Positions 37,409 to 49,161 are shown, counted from the first letter of the stretch. The stretch: DNA of 64,000 nucleotides from Parasitella parasitica (GCA_025201805.1 MU619320.1:76231-140230); one strand, 5' to 3'. Translations and numbers: made by a program. Notes: generated by a model not told the origin, from the letters alone.

Positions 37409-38707
37409 TTAAATCGGTTTGCGATCAAAACAGTCTTGAAACTTATTAGCAGAATATCTGCAGAATCCCTCCAAATCTGTGAAGAGGATTTGGTTACATG
37501 AATCCCCAATACGTGTACTCAATGTTTCTTCGTCCAAAAGGGGGACTCTTTTTAATCTGCTTTTACAGACAGACCAAAATTGCTCGATTGGATTTAGTTC
37601 TGGAGAATATGGAGGAAGGTATACGCATCCATATCCTCTGCTTTCAATATACTTTTGAATCTCACTGTTTGTATGAATTGGTGCGTTATCCATGATCAAG
37701 TAATAACCTTTAAATTCTTCGTGTTTATCCATTACATCCATTGTGCTGCTGAGAAAGTTAAAGTAATGACCGGTAACTGTTCCTGTGGTTGTCTTTACAG
37801 CACCCGATCCGGCTGTTTTTCTTTTCTTTGAAGCAGCAAGAGCTCTTGGTCGTCTCACAGTAACGTTAACAATTCCTCGAGCACAGATGGCTCCTAGAAT
37901 TGTTGTTGTTTTGGCCCTGGTTTCGGGAATTTTGACAACAGCACGAGTACCAACTTTGGACCAAGCAAACGAACGCTTCATATTTATGTGAAAAGCTGCT
38001 TCATCGATAAACACACAATTACTCATGAAATCCATATCCGTCTCACTCCACTTTGTCACCCATTGGAATCTGTTTTCGATCTTCTCGGGGCTATTTCTAT
38101 CCACAGAATGAAAGTGTGCTCGCTTGAGACTGATTTTGCACTCCTTAGTCATGAAGTTATAAAGGCCAGTTGTTGATATTTTTATCTCGGAAAACTGATT
38201 CGTCAAGCTATCCATAACTTCATCCAGCACCAAAGAGGGCTTTTCGTCAATCAAATCAATCAAAAACTTTTGGTGCTCACTTCCAAGTATTGGGGGTCGT
38301 CCAACGGGTCTGCCGCTACCTTTTTTCCTTTCAATAAAATCCTGTGGATCTTCCTCGTTCATTTTTACCCATTTTTGCGCAGTACGAGGCTTGATATTCA
38401 GCTTCAAAGCAGCCGCCCTAGCACTCATACCCTTTTCAATAACAAGCTCCAAAAGCTTTTCTTTCTCGCTATCTTTATAGTGCTGATATGATCTGCCTAT
38501 GGTATCATTGGTGGGCTCTTTCTGAGGCTTCTTCTTTACGTTTTTTACTTCTTTCTCGGGTGGTTTCAGGTCCACGTAGCGGTCGTAGTTGGTAACCAGT
38601 TCGATTGGGAACGCTTCGGTATCAACATCCATTTCAACCACTGCAACTTCTAAACCATCGTCATTGAAAAGGTTTCCTTGTCCGTCTTCGTGTACAAAGT
38701 TGCTCAT
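37409..38707 (-). CDS. Tc1/mariner (IS630-type) DDE transposase
   Basis: Cuts and pastes the surrounding element at TA sites. One exon, 432 aa from ATG 38707 (MSNFVHEDGQG). An acidic N-terminal extension is followed by helix-turn-helix segments (ARAAALKLNIKPRTAQKWV; then a second half with DEVMDSLTNQF), a GRPVGRPP hook between them that binds AT-rich DNA, and the RNase-H-like catalytic core. Catalytic acids are visible as FIDEAAFH (D1), YYLIMDNAPIHTN (D2) and PPYSPELNPIEQFW (E/D3, the NPIE box of DDE_3). No stop or frameshift interrupts it, so it could be active. The N-terminal region of about 70 residues before the first helix-turn-helix is longer than in animal Tc1. Confidence 0.93.
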   Translation of the reverse strand: MSNFVHEDGQGNLFNDDGLEVAVVEMDVDTEAFPIELVTNYDRYVDLKPPEKEVKNVKKKPQKEPTNDTIGRSYQHYKDSEKEKLLELVIEKGMSARAAALKLNIKPRTAQKWVKMNEEDPQDFIERKKGSGRPVGRPPILGSEHQKFLIDLIDEKPSLVLDEVMDSLTNQFSEIKISTTGLYNFMTKECKISLKRAHFHSVDRNSPEKIENRFQWVTKWSETDMDFMSNCVFIDEAAFHINMKRSFAWSKVGTRAVVKIPETRAKTTTILGAICARGIVNVTVRRPRALAASKKRKTAGSGAVKTTTGTVTGHYFNFLSSTMDVMDKHEEFKGYYLIMDNAPIHTNSEIQKYIESRGYGCVYLPPYSPELNPIEQFWSVCKSRLKRVPLLDEETLSTRIGDSCNQILFTDLEGFCRYSANKFQDCFDRKPI

Positions 38708-38812
38708 ATTGTGAACTTTTGCTTTTTCGAACAATGCGAATAATTTTAATCAAAATATGCGAACTTTTTTTATTTTTGTTTGCGAATTTTTTATTTCGTG
38801 ATGTGCGCACTT

Positions 38813-38898
38813 TTTTTTTGAAGTTCCGCGAAAATTAATAATTTTTTTTTGCGTACTTTTTTTTTCCAAAAGTGCGAACTTAATTTGTGAAAATAGTG
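38813..38898 (-). repeat. Right terminal inverted repeat of the Tc1-like element
   Basis: Ends GTGAAAATAGTG followed by TA; reverse complement of the left repeat. Confidence 0.9.
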
Positions 38899-39144
38899 TA
38901 CAGACGCCGCCAGAACATAAATATTACAATGCCAGTGTCCTTCTTTCTGCTTTTCATGCTCGACAGAATAAACATGTCTCTTATTAGTACAGTTTCCATG
39001 CCAAAAACTACGGTTAAATAGCAATATACCGCCATCAAAAACCCGTTTCCATCGAAACAGTTGGTTGTTTGCTACGACACAGATGTGATCGTTGTTCAAA
39101 AAGTCCTGAAAGCCTTCAAACATTTGATAGCGAGCTATCCTTAA

Positions 39145-40536
39145 TGGTCGAATCGCATTGCTCTTGTCTCGTTTGTCGCTACAACCGAGACCCCTTCCAT
39201 CACAGAAAACGTACACCTGTATTCCGCTGCTGATCAGCAAGTGCGTGACACAATGGAGGCATTGGCTGCTATCAAGATCTCACTCTTGTCCACGTCACTT
39301 GATAACAGCAACATTACAAACGACACAGTTCCTACGCTGGTCGCAGGATCTCGTGCTCAATATCCAAATCAAATTGCTGTTGATACATCAAACTACAAAC
39401 AAATAGCAGATGCACTAAGCATCGCACTTGTAAGTATTGAAAGTGATTTCTTTTTGTTTTGTGCTAGGATTCGGTTTATTCTAAAAACCATCTTAAAAAT
39501 CGCCAACTATGGAGTAGAATGAAAATCTTGAAAAAAGTTTTTTTTTTCTTCTTCTTCTTCTTCTTTACTTGATTATCGTTATATTTCCACTCACCTATTT
39601 TATCTCTTTTATGGAACAAAAGTCGACTCAACAGTTGGATACCTCCGTGCTACTCAACGCCTACAAGAACACTCAACGGCGCCTGTTTTTGTTTGACTAC
39701 GATGTAAGTTTTTAGCAAGAAACTCGGAAATTGATTGTTAACATGTATGGAAAAATAAGGGGACTTTGACGCCTATTGTAAGCAATCCTGCAGATGCCCA
39801 ACCCACACCAACGCTGCTGAATTATTTAAACGAGCTCTGCAAAGACCCTTCTAATACGGTTTGGATTATTTCTGGTAGAGACCAAGTATTTTTGGACACA
39901 TATCTTGGAAAAATTCCTCGATTAGGCCTTAGTGCCGAACATGGTTCATTTATGAAAAAGGCAGGCTTGAATGACTGGGTCGATATGCTCAAAGATGCTG
40001 ATATGTCTTGGAAAGATACCGCCTTGAAAATTTTTGAAAAGTATACCAGCTGCAACCCAGGAACAGTGATTGAGCAGAAAAAATCATCAATTACCTGGCA
40101 CTACCGCAACGCTAATAATACCGAAGAAGCGTAAGTTTTTTTATGCGCATGCAAAGCCAAAGCAAAACAGAATCTAACCATGTGCGTATCTATACGCAGT
40201 GAACGGCAATCTATGTTATGCCATAAGGAGCTGATGGAAATACCTGGCGTCGATATCTTGGTCGGTAAAATGAACCTAGAAGTGAGATCTTTGCTTGTAA
40301 ACAAGGGCGAAGTTGTGAAACGTATCAACCAAAAGCAAGAATCTGACTTCATCATGTGCGCTGGCGACGACCAAACAGACGAAGATATGTTTAATGTCCT
40401 CAAAGACGACGACAAAGCATTTTGTGTGTCGGTCGGCCCTTTATCAAAGATCACGTTAGCAAAATACAGCGTCGATCATAGCGAAGATGTCGTAAATATC
40501 ATTGGACAATTAGTATCAAACAGCAGCGTATTATAG
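39145..40536 (+). CDS. Trehalose-6-phosphate phosphatase half (Tps2/Tps3-like), 5' end lost
   Basis: HAD-fold domain that dephosphorylates trehalose-6-phosphate. After the last stop of the decayed front half, the frame is open: exons 39145-39429, 39623-39703, 39760-40130, 40200-40536 (1074 nt, 357 aa plus stop). HAD motifs are intact: LFLFDYDGTLTPIV (nucleophile Asp, split by an intron after DYD), IISGRDQ, LSAEHGSFMKK and AGDDQTDEDMF. The first in-frame ATG is 39253. It may survive as a short phosphatase from a new promoter, or be the uneroded remainder of a dead gene. The first segment (NRIALVSFVATTET to KQIADALSIAL) is still GT20-like, so the original protein was a two-domain synthase/phosphatase-type protein. 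Confidence 0.7.
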
Positions 40537-40781
40537 ATTTTACGTAGATTTATAGATTATTTGAGCCCTACAGCTCTTAATGTTATTATTATTATTTTGA
40601 ATTAATACACTCCTCTTCCTGCTTATCAAGATATGCTGTACACATACTACAAGATCCAAGCGATTTTCTCATTTTCGGAGCTCTGTCGACACAACGTCTC
40701 CAATAATAATTTAATATAATGATAACGTATAACGAATCTATGTACTTTAGTTTAAAAGCATTCAGCTTTTGGGTAAATTGT

Positions 40782-43296
40782 TCAAATCGAAAGCTGCTTT
40801 GAGCAAATGATATCCTTTGTCCAGACAAGTGAATTGTTTTCGGGTGATGCGTTCTATCAATGCACAAAGGACTTGGTTATATACCAAACATCTATCAGCG
40901 TCTACTCAACTTACCATGTTTGGTGAAGTCGCAATGTAGACAGACCCTCTATAGACAACTTTGGAACCGTTTTTATATGTTCTAGAGCCGGTCCATCTAC
41001 TATTATACTTGCAATTAATACCTGTTCCGATGGGATCTATGTTAAATAGAACAAGTTAAGGTGTTGTGCTGATTCATATTATATGTTAGGCCCTTACTCT
41101 GCATTGATCTAGCGGCAAAAGCTACAGGACATATAACACCCTTGACCCAAACATCAGCAGGGCCACCAGGGATGTCGTTGACCGTCCACCATTTAGCGGT
41201 CCAAATAGAACCCGAATAGGTTACTTGATTGTCTTTGACATATGTAGCGGAAGAGGACCAAGCAGCAGTGTCAGAGCAAGCATTTACTGGAGTAGTGGAC
41301 GCAGCCTCAGTAGTGGTAATAACCTTTGTAGTACTAGATAAGGTGGTGACAGTAGTAGTAGTAATTTCAGATATACTTGCAGAGGTCATTGACGTAGCAA
41401 TTGTTGTGGCGCTAGCCTTTGTAGTAACAAAGCTGATACTGTTGTTGTTGTCTCCTCCACCAAGGGTACCGCCAGCGCAACTACTTACTATTTATGATTT
41501 TATATGCAAATATGAGAATTATGTATCTTGCTATAACATCAGGACATCTTTACCTGGAGACCAATCGCTGTTAAAACTACCAGAAGGTGCTTGCGTAGCA
41601 TACCATTTAGCCTATATTAAGCAAAATTTTAGCGGAATCCCTTCTATGGATTTTTTGAGCTACTTACGGTCCACATATAGCTATATATCGTCGAAAATGA
41701 ATAGTATCAAAACGTTAGTATATCTGTATATGACTATAAATGAAAAGTTACCCACTAGTTTGAAGGTATTAGTGTTTAAAACTATACAAGAGCTTGATTG
41801 AGAGCAACTTACTCGTATGACACAGTTGATCCACCTGGATAGCTGTTTCCAAAAACAAAAGCAGGTGCAGTGCAAGTAGGATAAATGAAGGAACCATCGC
41901 ATTTCTTTCCTGGTTTGAGAGCAGCTTTGAGAGAAGCATCAATCCTATTATTCTTGTAAGCTTGCGAGGCATCCCAAAACATGACACCGCCAAAACTAGG
42001 GAAACTATCGCGCATCGCCACAGCAATGTTTGCCAATGTACTAGCAGACACATAGCCGCCGCCAGCAGCAGATCCACTTGCAGGAGCGCCGATATAAATC
42101 TTGACGTTCTTGTTAGGAGAGATAGTGCGAGCCCAGATGTCCCAAATACCAAAGTTCCATTGAGAAACAGAGTTATAGTTTTGAAGGCCACAAGGATTGT
42201 TGTCTAGTGGGATGCTTTAGTATAACTAATGTATTTATACCAATAGTTGTGCATTTACATACAGAATTGAACATATACAGCATCAAATGGATATGCATTC
42301 AATGTTTGCTGAAGGCTAGCATCAGGGTAAACGCATTGCGGAGCAGCAGTAACATAATACTTTTTCTTGGCAGCAGAAAAGTAAGAGTTAAGTCTGGTAA
42401 GGAAATTTACATAATCTGTCGTAAAACGTGTTAAATTCATGCAAAACGAGCATTACATGTGTGACAAAAGTAGACTTACAACTTGGGCTGCCACCTTCAA
42501 TATCAAGGTCGACTCTAATACCAGTATAAGTAATCTATAGGTTTGTTTATGTATACGGGACATGATTACCCATCGAGAATAGCATCTCCAAAGGGTCTAG
42601 TAGACGAAATACCGCCGAAAAAGAGGTTCCACAAAGTGTCTGCAAATGCCAAAGCTTGTTCTTCGCTTTGGAAACCTGCATTTTGCCACATTAAAATAAC
42701 TACCATTCATTGATTATGCATACCATTACCTGCTGATCCAGTAGCACCGCCCAGAGAAAGAGTGATCAATTTACCTTTACTTTGACAGTAGTCGATTTCA
42801 GGTGCAATATCTTGGCAGTTGGCCAAACCAGTGCCGGGGAAAGTAGTGTTATCAACCGAGTTACAATACTAGATTACATTATCTTTAAACAACGTATCAT
42901 AAAATTAGCTATATATACACGCATACATTGGCCAAGTTTATCTGCGGCTCTCCGCCAACGCCAAAGAAGTGGGTCAAAAAGGCAATTGGAAGAACGTCGA
43001 TGGCATCATCATCACAATAGAACTTTAAGGGCTGCTGCCAACCAGAGACATCGCTGCCATTTGCAGCACCATATGAGTTCTGGCCCCAGTCTATAAATTT
43101 AGTCAAGCATGAGTATATCAATAGCCTGAAATTTTTGTTATTACAAATTACAGTCAACAATGTTGTCATTGCATTGATTCTATATGGACTGGTAGTATTA
43201 GCGGCTATATTGAATGCAGAGAAAAAGGGACCTTACATTATAAGCACTCGCAATGCCAATTGCTCCAACAGAGACCAATGAAAAGATAATCTTCAT
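40782..43296 (-). CDS. Secreted GH18 class III chitinase with C-terminal chitin-binding modules
   Basis: Hydrolyses chitin. Exons (minus): 43296 to about 43248 (start, uncertain donor), 43090-42927, 42868-42730, 42675-42570, 42514-42480, 42415-42263, 42203-41813, 41680-41668, 41611-41554, 41487-41098, 41036-40915, 40853-40782. Signal peptide [16 protein letters not shown]; then [15 protein letters not shown], and the active site [11 protein letters not shown] (DxxDxDxE, Glu is the acid), which forms only after splicing 42570 to 42514. [11 protein letters not shown] closes the barrel. Behind it are CBM5/12-like modules ([29 protein letters not shown]) with Thr/Ser linkers between, and a third, looser copy ([13 protein letters not shown]) reaching the stop at 40782. 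Exon 8 is 13 nt. The first junction is unresolved: the canonical GTAAGG donor after AYN gives the wrong phase, so a GTGCTT donor or a missed mini-exon is needed. Confidence 0.88.
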
Positions 43297-43514
43297 TTCA
43301 ATTCAAGAAAACTCTGCAAAGACAGGAAACGAAGAAAATAACAAGCGAAATCTAGTTCTGCCTGGATTTTATAAGAAAAATAATTTCCTTATTCAAATGA
43401 AGATCGAGACAAACGTAACATCATTGTAGTATGTGTTGATTGCAATTATGTCCAGAAGTATGTGAAACGTTACTTTTTAGAAAATTATCTAACATCAACT
43501 TGAAGGGAATTTTT

Positions 43515-46500
43515 TTATTTAGCTCCAAGCACTTCTCTAGCTATTTTACACGACCATTGCACTTTCTCTAAATCAGGCTCATCGAGGCCGGTGTGCTTGC
43601 CACGGACAACGGTTTCCAGCATGAAAAACTGGCAGCCTTGTGCCAGTGTACGCAGCTCAATGACCTTGGCAAACACATTGGCAATCGACTGTGCACCGCC
43701 AGCATGCAATTGTAGTAGTAGATTTGCAAATAAAATCTCCAAAAAAATGCGGCCATTGCGTTGTACAGACATGAAATTGACACTCTTTAAAACTGCTAAT
43801 GTAAGCGCTCCATCTGCAATCAAGGATGCGTAGAATTTGGCCGTGTTAGACAATCTACTGACTCGAATATGCTTGCCGCTTTCTTCCTGAACTGCATTTT
43901 CTGTCACACTTCTCTCCAGCCCGCCAACTTCACTTTCGCCACATTCTCGGAGAAAATCCCACAGACAATATTGAAAGGTCACCTTGAATGAATGGTCCAC
44001 TTGACATAGCCGTTTACTCACAAGCATGTAATATGGGTTGAACGTTTTTTCCTATTTAGAAGGAAATCGGTTACTTGTCTATTACTGTAAATAAAGAAAA
44101 ACACACAAAAAAAAAAAAGCGCTTACATTGCCTGTACACTGTAACATGACACGACAAATCTCACGTTGCTGAACTTCGCTTAGTCCTAACTTCATGAGCT
44201 TCTCAAACGCATCAAGATAATCCTAGATTCATAAATATTGTTATTACATAAAGATATCACAAAAAACAAATTCTCGCTGTTACCTCGGAACTCATAATGG
44301 TAACAAAGATAGTTCTACGAACATCTGTATTCATGCCCTGCTTTCTTGCAAGCTTTAATAGCGTCTCTTGAAGCGACTGATCCTTCTTTAAATCTTCGGG
44401 TATTTTCGCAGTGCTGTATTTGCTCGATGTACCCACCAGATTGTCCTTCCACGACGCACCCACCAGCCACCATTTACCCTTTGTTTCAACATGGCGGATA
44501 TCATCTAAGCTGACACGCAATGGCTCTGTACTACGCACTGTACGCTTCTTAGATAATCCATTAAGAAACTTCTTCATTTTCGAAACCATTTCTTTCTCAC
44601 TCTGCCCACCAGCAGTTCGTCCATTTTTTATCTTATTGTTCTTGATATTGGTAATCGTTTCAAGCATGAATTTGTGACGAATGCTAGGGAAGAAAGTTTA
44701 GTGTTTGTGTGCTCGGTTATGCGTCTTTCTTTGCTTACGATATAGTTGCAGGGTCACGTTTAGCCGTTTCCTTTTGAATCTCGTCAATAATTTGTTTTAG
44801 AGAGGTAGGGTCATCGCTACGCATCTCAGGTCCAGCAGCTGCAAGTCGTTGTTAGAGTCATTATCATAGCACATAGGCACCCAGGCATACACACAACTTA
44901 CTGCGGATAATTCGAAGTAGTAGCTCTACGCTGTTCTCATCCAAGTTTGCAATCAACATGCGCACCAAATCATAGATGATGATACAAGATAAGACTTGGA
45001 AATTGTATAATTCCAATACCAAGGTCAGTAAATTCTTTGATTCTTTTAGACCCTCAGGTCCTTCCTCGCTATCATTGTCTCCACGTCGAATGGATTCTTT
45101 ACATTTGTTATGTTCTTTTTCAAACATTTCAACCAGTGTTTGCACGAGATGTGCCGCTATCAAAGGATCACATTGTGAGTGCTGCGCTTATTTCATTCTA
45201 TACCGTGATCTGCTTACCAAATTCAATACCAACCAAACGATAGAGACTAGCAATAATTGTAGCATATGTGATAACAAACGAATCCAGCAGATTCGATTTT
45301 TGTGAGATAGAGGTTAAAACTATGTCAGTCAAAGTAGCAGTTACGTCTATTGAAGAGCACGATTAGATAAAGTTCATGACATTCACAAAGAAACTGACCA
45401 TGGCGAGGATATGTCCCATAGCAACTTTCGATTTCAAATAGGATACTCTCCATGTTGCTTTCACTCAGCCTGTTTAATTGACCCATCAGTTGTTTATGCA
45501 GCCTCATTTGCATTTCTGATTTCCCTGCTGTTGTTTTTCTCAAGTGAGGTGGCACATATTTGGATAAAACATTGCTCTTTGGTTGCTCGGAAGCCTTTGG
45601 CGTCTCGACAATTTCCTTTTCTTCATTATCAGACTCCTCTTCATCATTATCAGATTCCTCTTCTGCATTATCAAATTCCTCTTCCAGTGCCATTTCATCA
45701 CTGTTCACATCGTCTTCATCAATCAATTCAACATCATCACCGCTATCATCTATTTCGCTGTCGTCCTCGTTTAAAAGACCTTCCATGTCATCATGCTCCT
45801 CTTCCTCTTCGCCTTCACTCTCCAATTCAGCAAACATATCATCCAAAGCCTCTTCTGCTTTCTCTTCCATTTCCACTTTCTTTTTTTGAGCGTTCTGTCT
45901 TTGCCTCTTCTTTCTGAGATATTCCAAATCATCATCGTTTTCACCTTCTTCACCCTCAATGTCACCGAGAACTTCCAACAAACCATCTTCTCGGAATTCT
46001 TTACCCAAAGACTTGTCCTTCTTCTTATTGAGACCTAGCTTTTTTTCCCAGTAAGCAATATCACGGTCATCTTGTTCAAAATCTCCATTGTCGACAATAG
46101 CGTTGCCAGCTGCATTTTGAATCAAGTTGTCAGATTGCAATATCTTGTAAAGCCCTGGATTTGATTTCTCTAAACGTTGCATTGCTTCTGCTGAAGATTT
46201 TGTCTTTTTTGCGATTGGGGTTTCTACCTTTTCGCTATTATTATTTGTTAGTTGCATTTTTGTTTGTCCAGAAGTTTCTGTTGTCTTTTGACGTTTATTG
46301 TTGTGGTTTGATTTGGCTGGCTCCTCGATGGGTCTCTTTCTTTGATGACGCTCGGCACTACGTTTTCCTTTGTCTAGTTTCTTTTGCTTTCTTAACTCTT
46401 TGCGAGTAGTCGCTTTAATGGTGAATTTCTTTCCAAATTTACGACCATCAGTTTCTACATAAAAAGCGTCAATAATGGACCAATGTCAGCTCATGTGGTG

Positions 46501-46619
46501 TAATATAATGTACCTTGTTCATCTAACTCTTCCTGCATAGATCGAGGAAGTGTTGAACCTGGAGTAGGCACATGTTTCCTAAAGCCTCCTTTTTTAAATG
46601 ATTGATTTTGAGGCCTCAT
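43515..46619 (-). CDS. SGD1: Nucleolar MIF4G/MA3 protein Sgd1 (NOM1)
   Basis: Nucleolar protein needed for 18S rRNA maturation and, in yeast, linked to osmoregulation. Exons 46619-46514, 46454-45399, 45346-45218, 45156-44902, 44838-44739, 44683-44284, 44222-44127, 44051-43515; 2679 nt, 892 aa. The N-terminal third is Lys-rich (KKFTIKATTRKELRKQKK) and then strongly acidic. MIF4G starts near NVLSKYVPPHLRK and MGQLNRLSESNMESILFEIE, with YPRHDVTATLTDIV formed across a splice. VSLDDIRHVETKGKWWLVGA is the conserved NOM1 block before the C-terminal MA3 domain (YLDAFEKLMKLGLSEVQQRE to FNPYYMLVSKRLC). The family and domain order are clear. Confidence 0.94.
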
Positions 46620-47435
46620 ACTTGTAGATTGGGAAAGAAAACTTGCGGTCAATAACTTGACCTTTTATTGCTTTGATTTACAAATAAAAACTTCTTTCGA
46701 CAGTGACTGTAAATCATGTATCCTCTTGAAGCAGATTTGAAGGTTTGGAGATGTGTACAAGACCAGCTCAAATAAGACGAGTGGAAAGTAAATTTAAAAT
46801 AGGTGTTGTTCAGTGATGGTCTGAAGGTCCTCCTGAATCAAAAAAAGAAGCACTCGCATCAGCATATAATACATACGTCGCGCCAATGGGCTTTTTGAGC
46901 AGGATACATTACCGAATAGTAATAGAGAAAAGATCAAGGATTGTGAGGGACGGGTCAGACGGAATACAATGATATGAATCAAGAGTTAATAAGCCTATAT
47001 CAACAACAACTTGGTGGAGAGAAAAAGACAAAGGGTCGATAAGATAAGTTTGGAGTGTAGGGTATTGAATGTTCAGTGGCCTCTATTTACTTACAGTAAG
47101 AGTATTATTATTTTGCACTATCATTTACCAAAGAAAAATATTATGCACACATCAAAGTAATTTCTGTAAATCTACAGGTTCAAACATACCACCATTTTGA
47201 TTATAGACCAAGGTGATGTATGCTCATCTGTTTCATTGTTTTATATTCTTAATAAATATCAGTAACTTCAAATATAAATCCTACTGTACAATGTTGCAAA
47301 TAGCAACACTTTTAAAACAATCTTAAAATTATTAAATGAATTAGAAATTTTTATACAAATAATAATTAAATGGTCTGTGTATATGAGTGTGTAAGATGTA
47401 TGTAGTTTGGCTAAATATAGACATATTCTATTATT
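46620..47435. other. Intergenic, no gene supported
   Basis: Promoter of SGD1 and 3' flank of the K+ transporter gene. A short minus-strand open stretch (46794-46982) lacks an ATG and is not called. Confidence 0.45.
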
Positions 47436-48963
47436 TTAGTAATAGTTTTGGTGTTGAAGATAGTTTTTGTATTGATATGGCTGCTGATGGTGTTGGTTCT
47501 GGTTGTTGTAAGATGTGTTGTTGATACTTCCACTATGGCTACCAGTACTGCTATAGTATGGTGTGGCTGACCACGGTTGACTTTGAGCATTTGATGTTAA
47601 CCCCACTTGATCACTAGAAACAGATGAAAAGCTGTTTTTTCTGTTATATTGTGATGCCAAATTCGAAGAAGACACTGATGACGGGTAATAATTTGGCCTG
47701 CCAAAATTATTGTGTATGCTTCCTGTAATGCTTGGTTGTTGATGATATGGTTGATAGTGCTGTATAGGTGATTCTGTACGGTAACTATTGTGCGAAGATA
47801 AGCTACTCATACCTATCTTAGGTAAGGTAGGCTCTGGCAGCGATTCCATCTCGATATCTTCTTTTGAAGAATTCTTGTAGCTTCGTCCTTTTTTGTTTTT
47901 TTCAATCCTTATTTTTGCTTGCTTTCTTAACAACTCGGCGATTCTATTAAGCATGTATTAGTAACATCAAATATAGAAACTAAAAGAAAAAAACTACCTC
48001 TTATCCACTTTATGGCAGCAGTATTCTTTCAAGTTGCCTCGAATGTGGCACAAAACAGGAATGTAGATAATAGCGGCAGTGCACAATAGGAAAAACGAGA
48101 TTGCAAATATAACAGTAGAAAAGATCATGGTGCCTGTCATGATTCGTTGAACATTGTTTTTGCCTAAACCGTCGTTTGATATGATCAAACCATCATTGAT
48201 TTGAATCCATTTTGGGATAATTGTAATTAGTGTAACAACATTAATAACTTGTCTAGGTGCTTCTGCCAAAAGCAGCTTTTTCCAACCTATATTTAAACAA
48301 TTTCTGTAAATTAAGGTTCTGCACAAAAAAAAAAAAAAAAAAAAAAAAATGAATTACCTTTCAAAGTGAAAAATACAAAAAATGCAATAGAGTCAAACTG
48401 TTTTCTTGAGCGATTAATTTTGCCAAACAAGCAAAAATATTTATAATCGTTGGCTGAATACCATCGATTTGCAATTACAGAAAAAAAGGCGTACGAGATA
48501 TCCCTTGATTCTACAATCCCCCTAGCTTTTCTGATATCCCAGAACAACAGCACAAACGAAATAAGGATAGCACCCAAGAAAATCCATTTCGCAACATCTG
48601 GGGGAATAGATGCATCCGCATTGATACTTGAATTTCCAATCACCAAAAGGGATACTACATGTTGATGAATTATTATCTCGAAATGTCTCCAGCTCTATGT
48701 CTGCTTTACTTTACCCGCTGTCCATAAATCTGCCACATACACTAAAAAGCCTTTCAACATCAACACAAACATAAATATGTAGCTGATTCGTACAGGGCAG
48801 GATGGATCGTAAAACTCATTCATGTCGATAAAATCAAATTTATGATCTTTTACTACTTCTCGCTTCCATTTGGGCCCTTTGTTTTTGTTTCCACCACACT
48901 ATAAATGAGAAAAAGATTATTAGCCCTGATTGGAAGATTTCCGCAACCTACTGTGGTTACCAT
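47436..48963 (-). CDS. KCH1: Fungal low-affinity K+ transporter, Kch1/Prm6 family
   Basis: Plasma-membrane protein that promotes K+ uptake and so Ca2+ influx during stress or mating responses in yeast. Exons 48963-48952, 48898-48715, 48654-48358, 48286-47998, 47943-47436; 1290 nt, 429 aa. Recognisable blocks: KFDFIDMNEFYDPSCPVRIS, a first helix (YIFMFVLMLKGFLVYVADLW), KWIFLGAILISFVLLFWDIR, SRDISYAFFSVIANRWYS, the junction-spanning FKGWKKLLLAEAPRQVIN and RGNLKEYCCHKVDKRIAELL. The C-terminal 150 residues are Ser/Gln/Tyr/Asn-rich and cytosolic. The first exon codes four residues only (MVTT), similar to other family members that start with a short M-x-C segment. A poly-T tract of about 24 lies in intron 3. 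Confidence 0.85.
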
Positions 48964-49161
48964 ATTTTTAAATTTGCAAAAAGAAAAACTGAAAATAAAG
49001 CTGCTGGATGTATTCAGGGCAAGTAATTGATCAATAGTCTAATCTGCTTTTTTTTAATTTTTGATTTTTTTTTTCTTCTTCTTCGAATTGAAAGAGCAAA
49101 AGTACCACAAATTAGGTACGAAGCAATTAAATACTCCCTTTTTTCCATCCAACCATTATTC

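Larger units (their letters stand above)
37238..38898 (-). mobile_element. Tc1/mariner-type DNA transposon, apparently full length
   Basis: 1661 bp bounded by inverted repeats that start CACTATTTTCACAAATTAAG on both ends and stay similar for about 85 bp, with weaker similarity to about 150 bp. TA dinucleotides flank both ends (37236-37237 and 38899-38900), the Tc1/mariner target duplication. The left junction has an additional TA (37234-37235). One intronless transposase gene fills the interior. The close match of both repeats and the intact ORF suggest recent movement. Confidence 0.93.
37071..39144 (+). pseudogene. Decayed synthase (GT20) half of a trehalose-6-P synthase/phosphatase-family gene, split by a transposon
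   Basis: Left of the Tc1-like element the plus strand reads FRPIYQKLNKQGQDV, a TAA at 37116, then GNRDLNLTNGFAYITRG and DDYQISDLVHSRYLSKKITV. Right of it, the same frame goes on as QTPPEHKYYNASVLLSAFHA, stops at TAG 38985, shifts frame to LISTVSMPKTTVK with TAG at 39019, then KQLVVCYDTDVIVVQKVLKA and AFKHLIASYP with TAA at 39142. K-VV-YD-D...L-AF..LL..YP-W is the pattern of the GT20 sugar-nucleotide domain of fungal Tps2/Tps3-type proteins. Collapsing the element to one TA keeps the frame across the site, so the element interrupts this gene. Three stops, one frameshift and the insertion make a functional synthase half unlikely. Confidence 0.7.

Noticed and set aside
38901-39240. Minus-strand ORF of about 110 codons (FEGFQDFLNNDHICVVANN)
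   Set aside because: It is open and even continues across the transposon site, but it is antisense to clear trehalose-synthase-like sequence that joins the phosphatase domain, so I treat it as a shadow.
40592-40867. Minus-strand 91-codon ORF ending the chitinase region
   Set aside because: It is in a different frame from the chitinase terminal exon ([17 protein letters not shown]), which uses the same bases after splicing.
46794-46982. Minus-strand short ORF
   Set aside because: No ATG start in frame, low complexity and no continuation by splicing that I could support.
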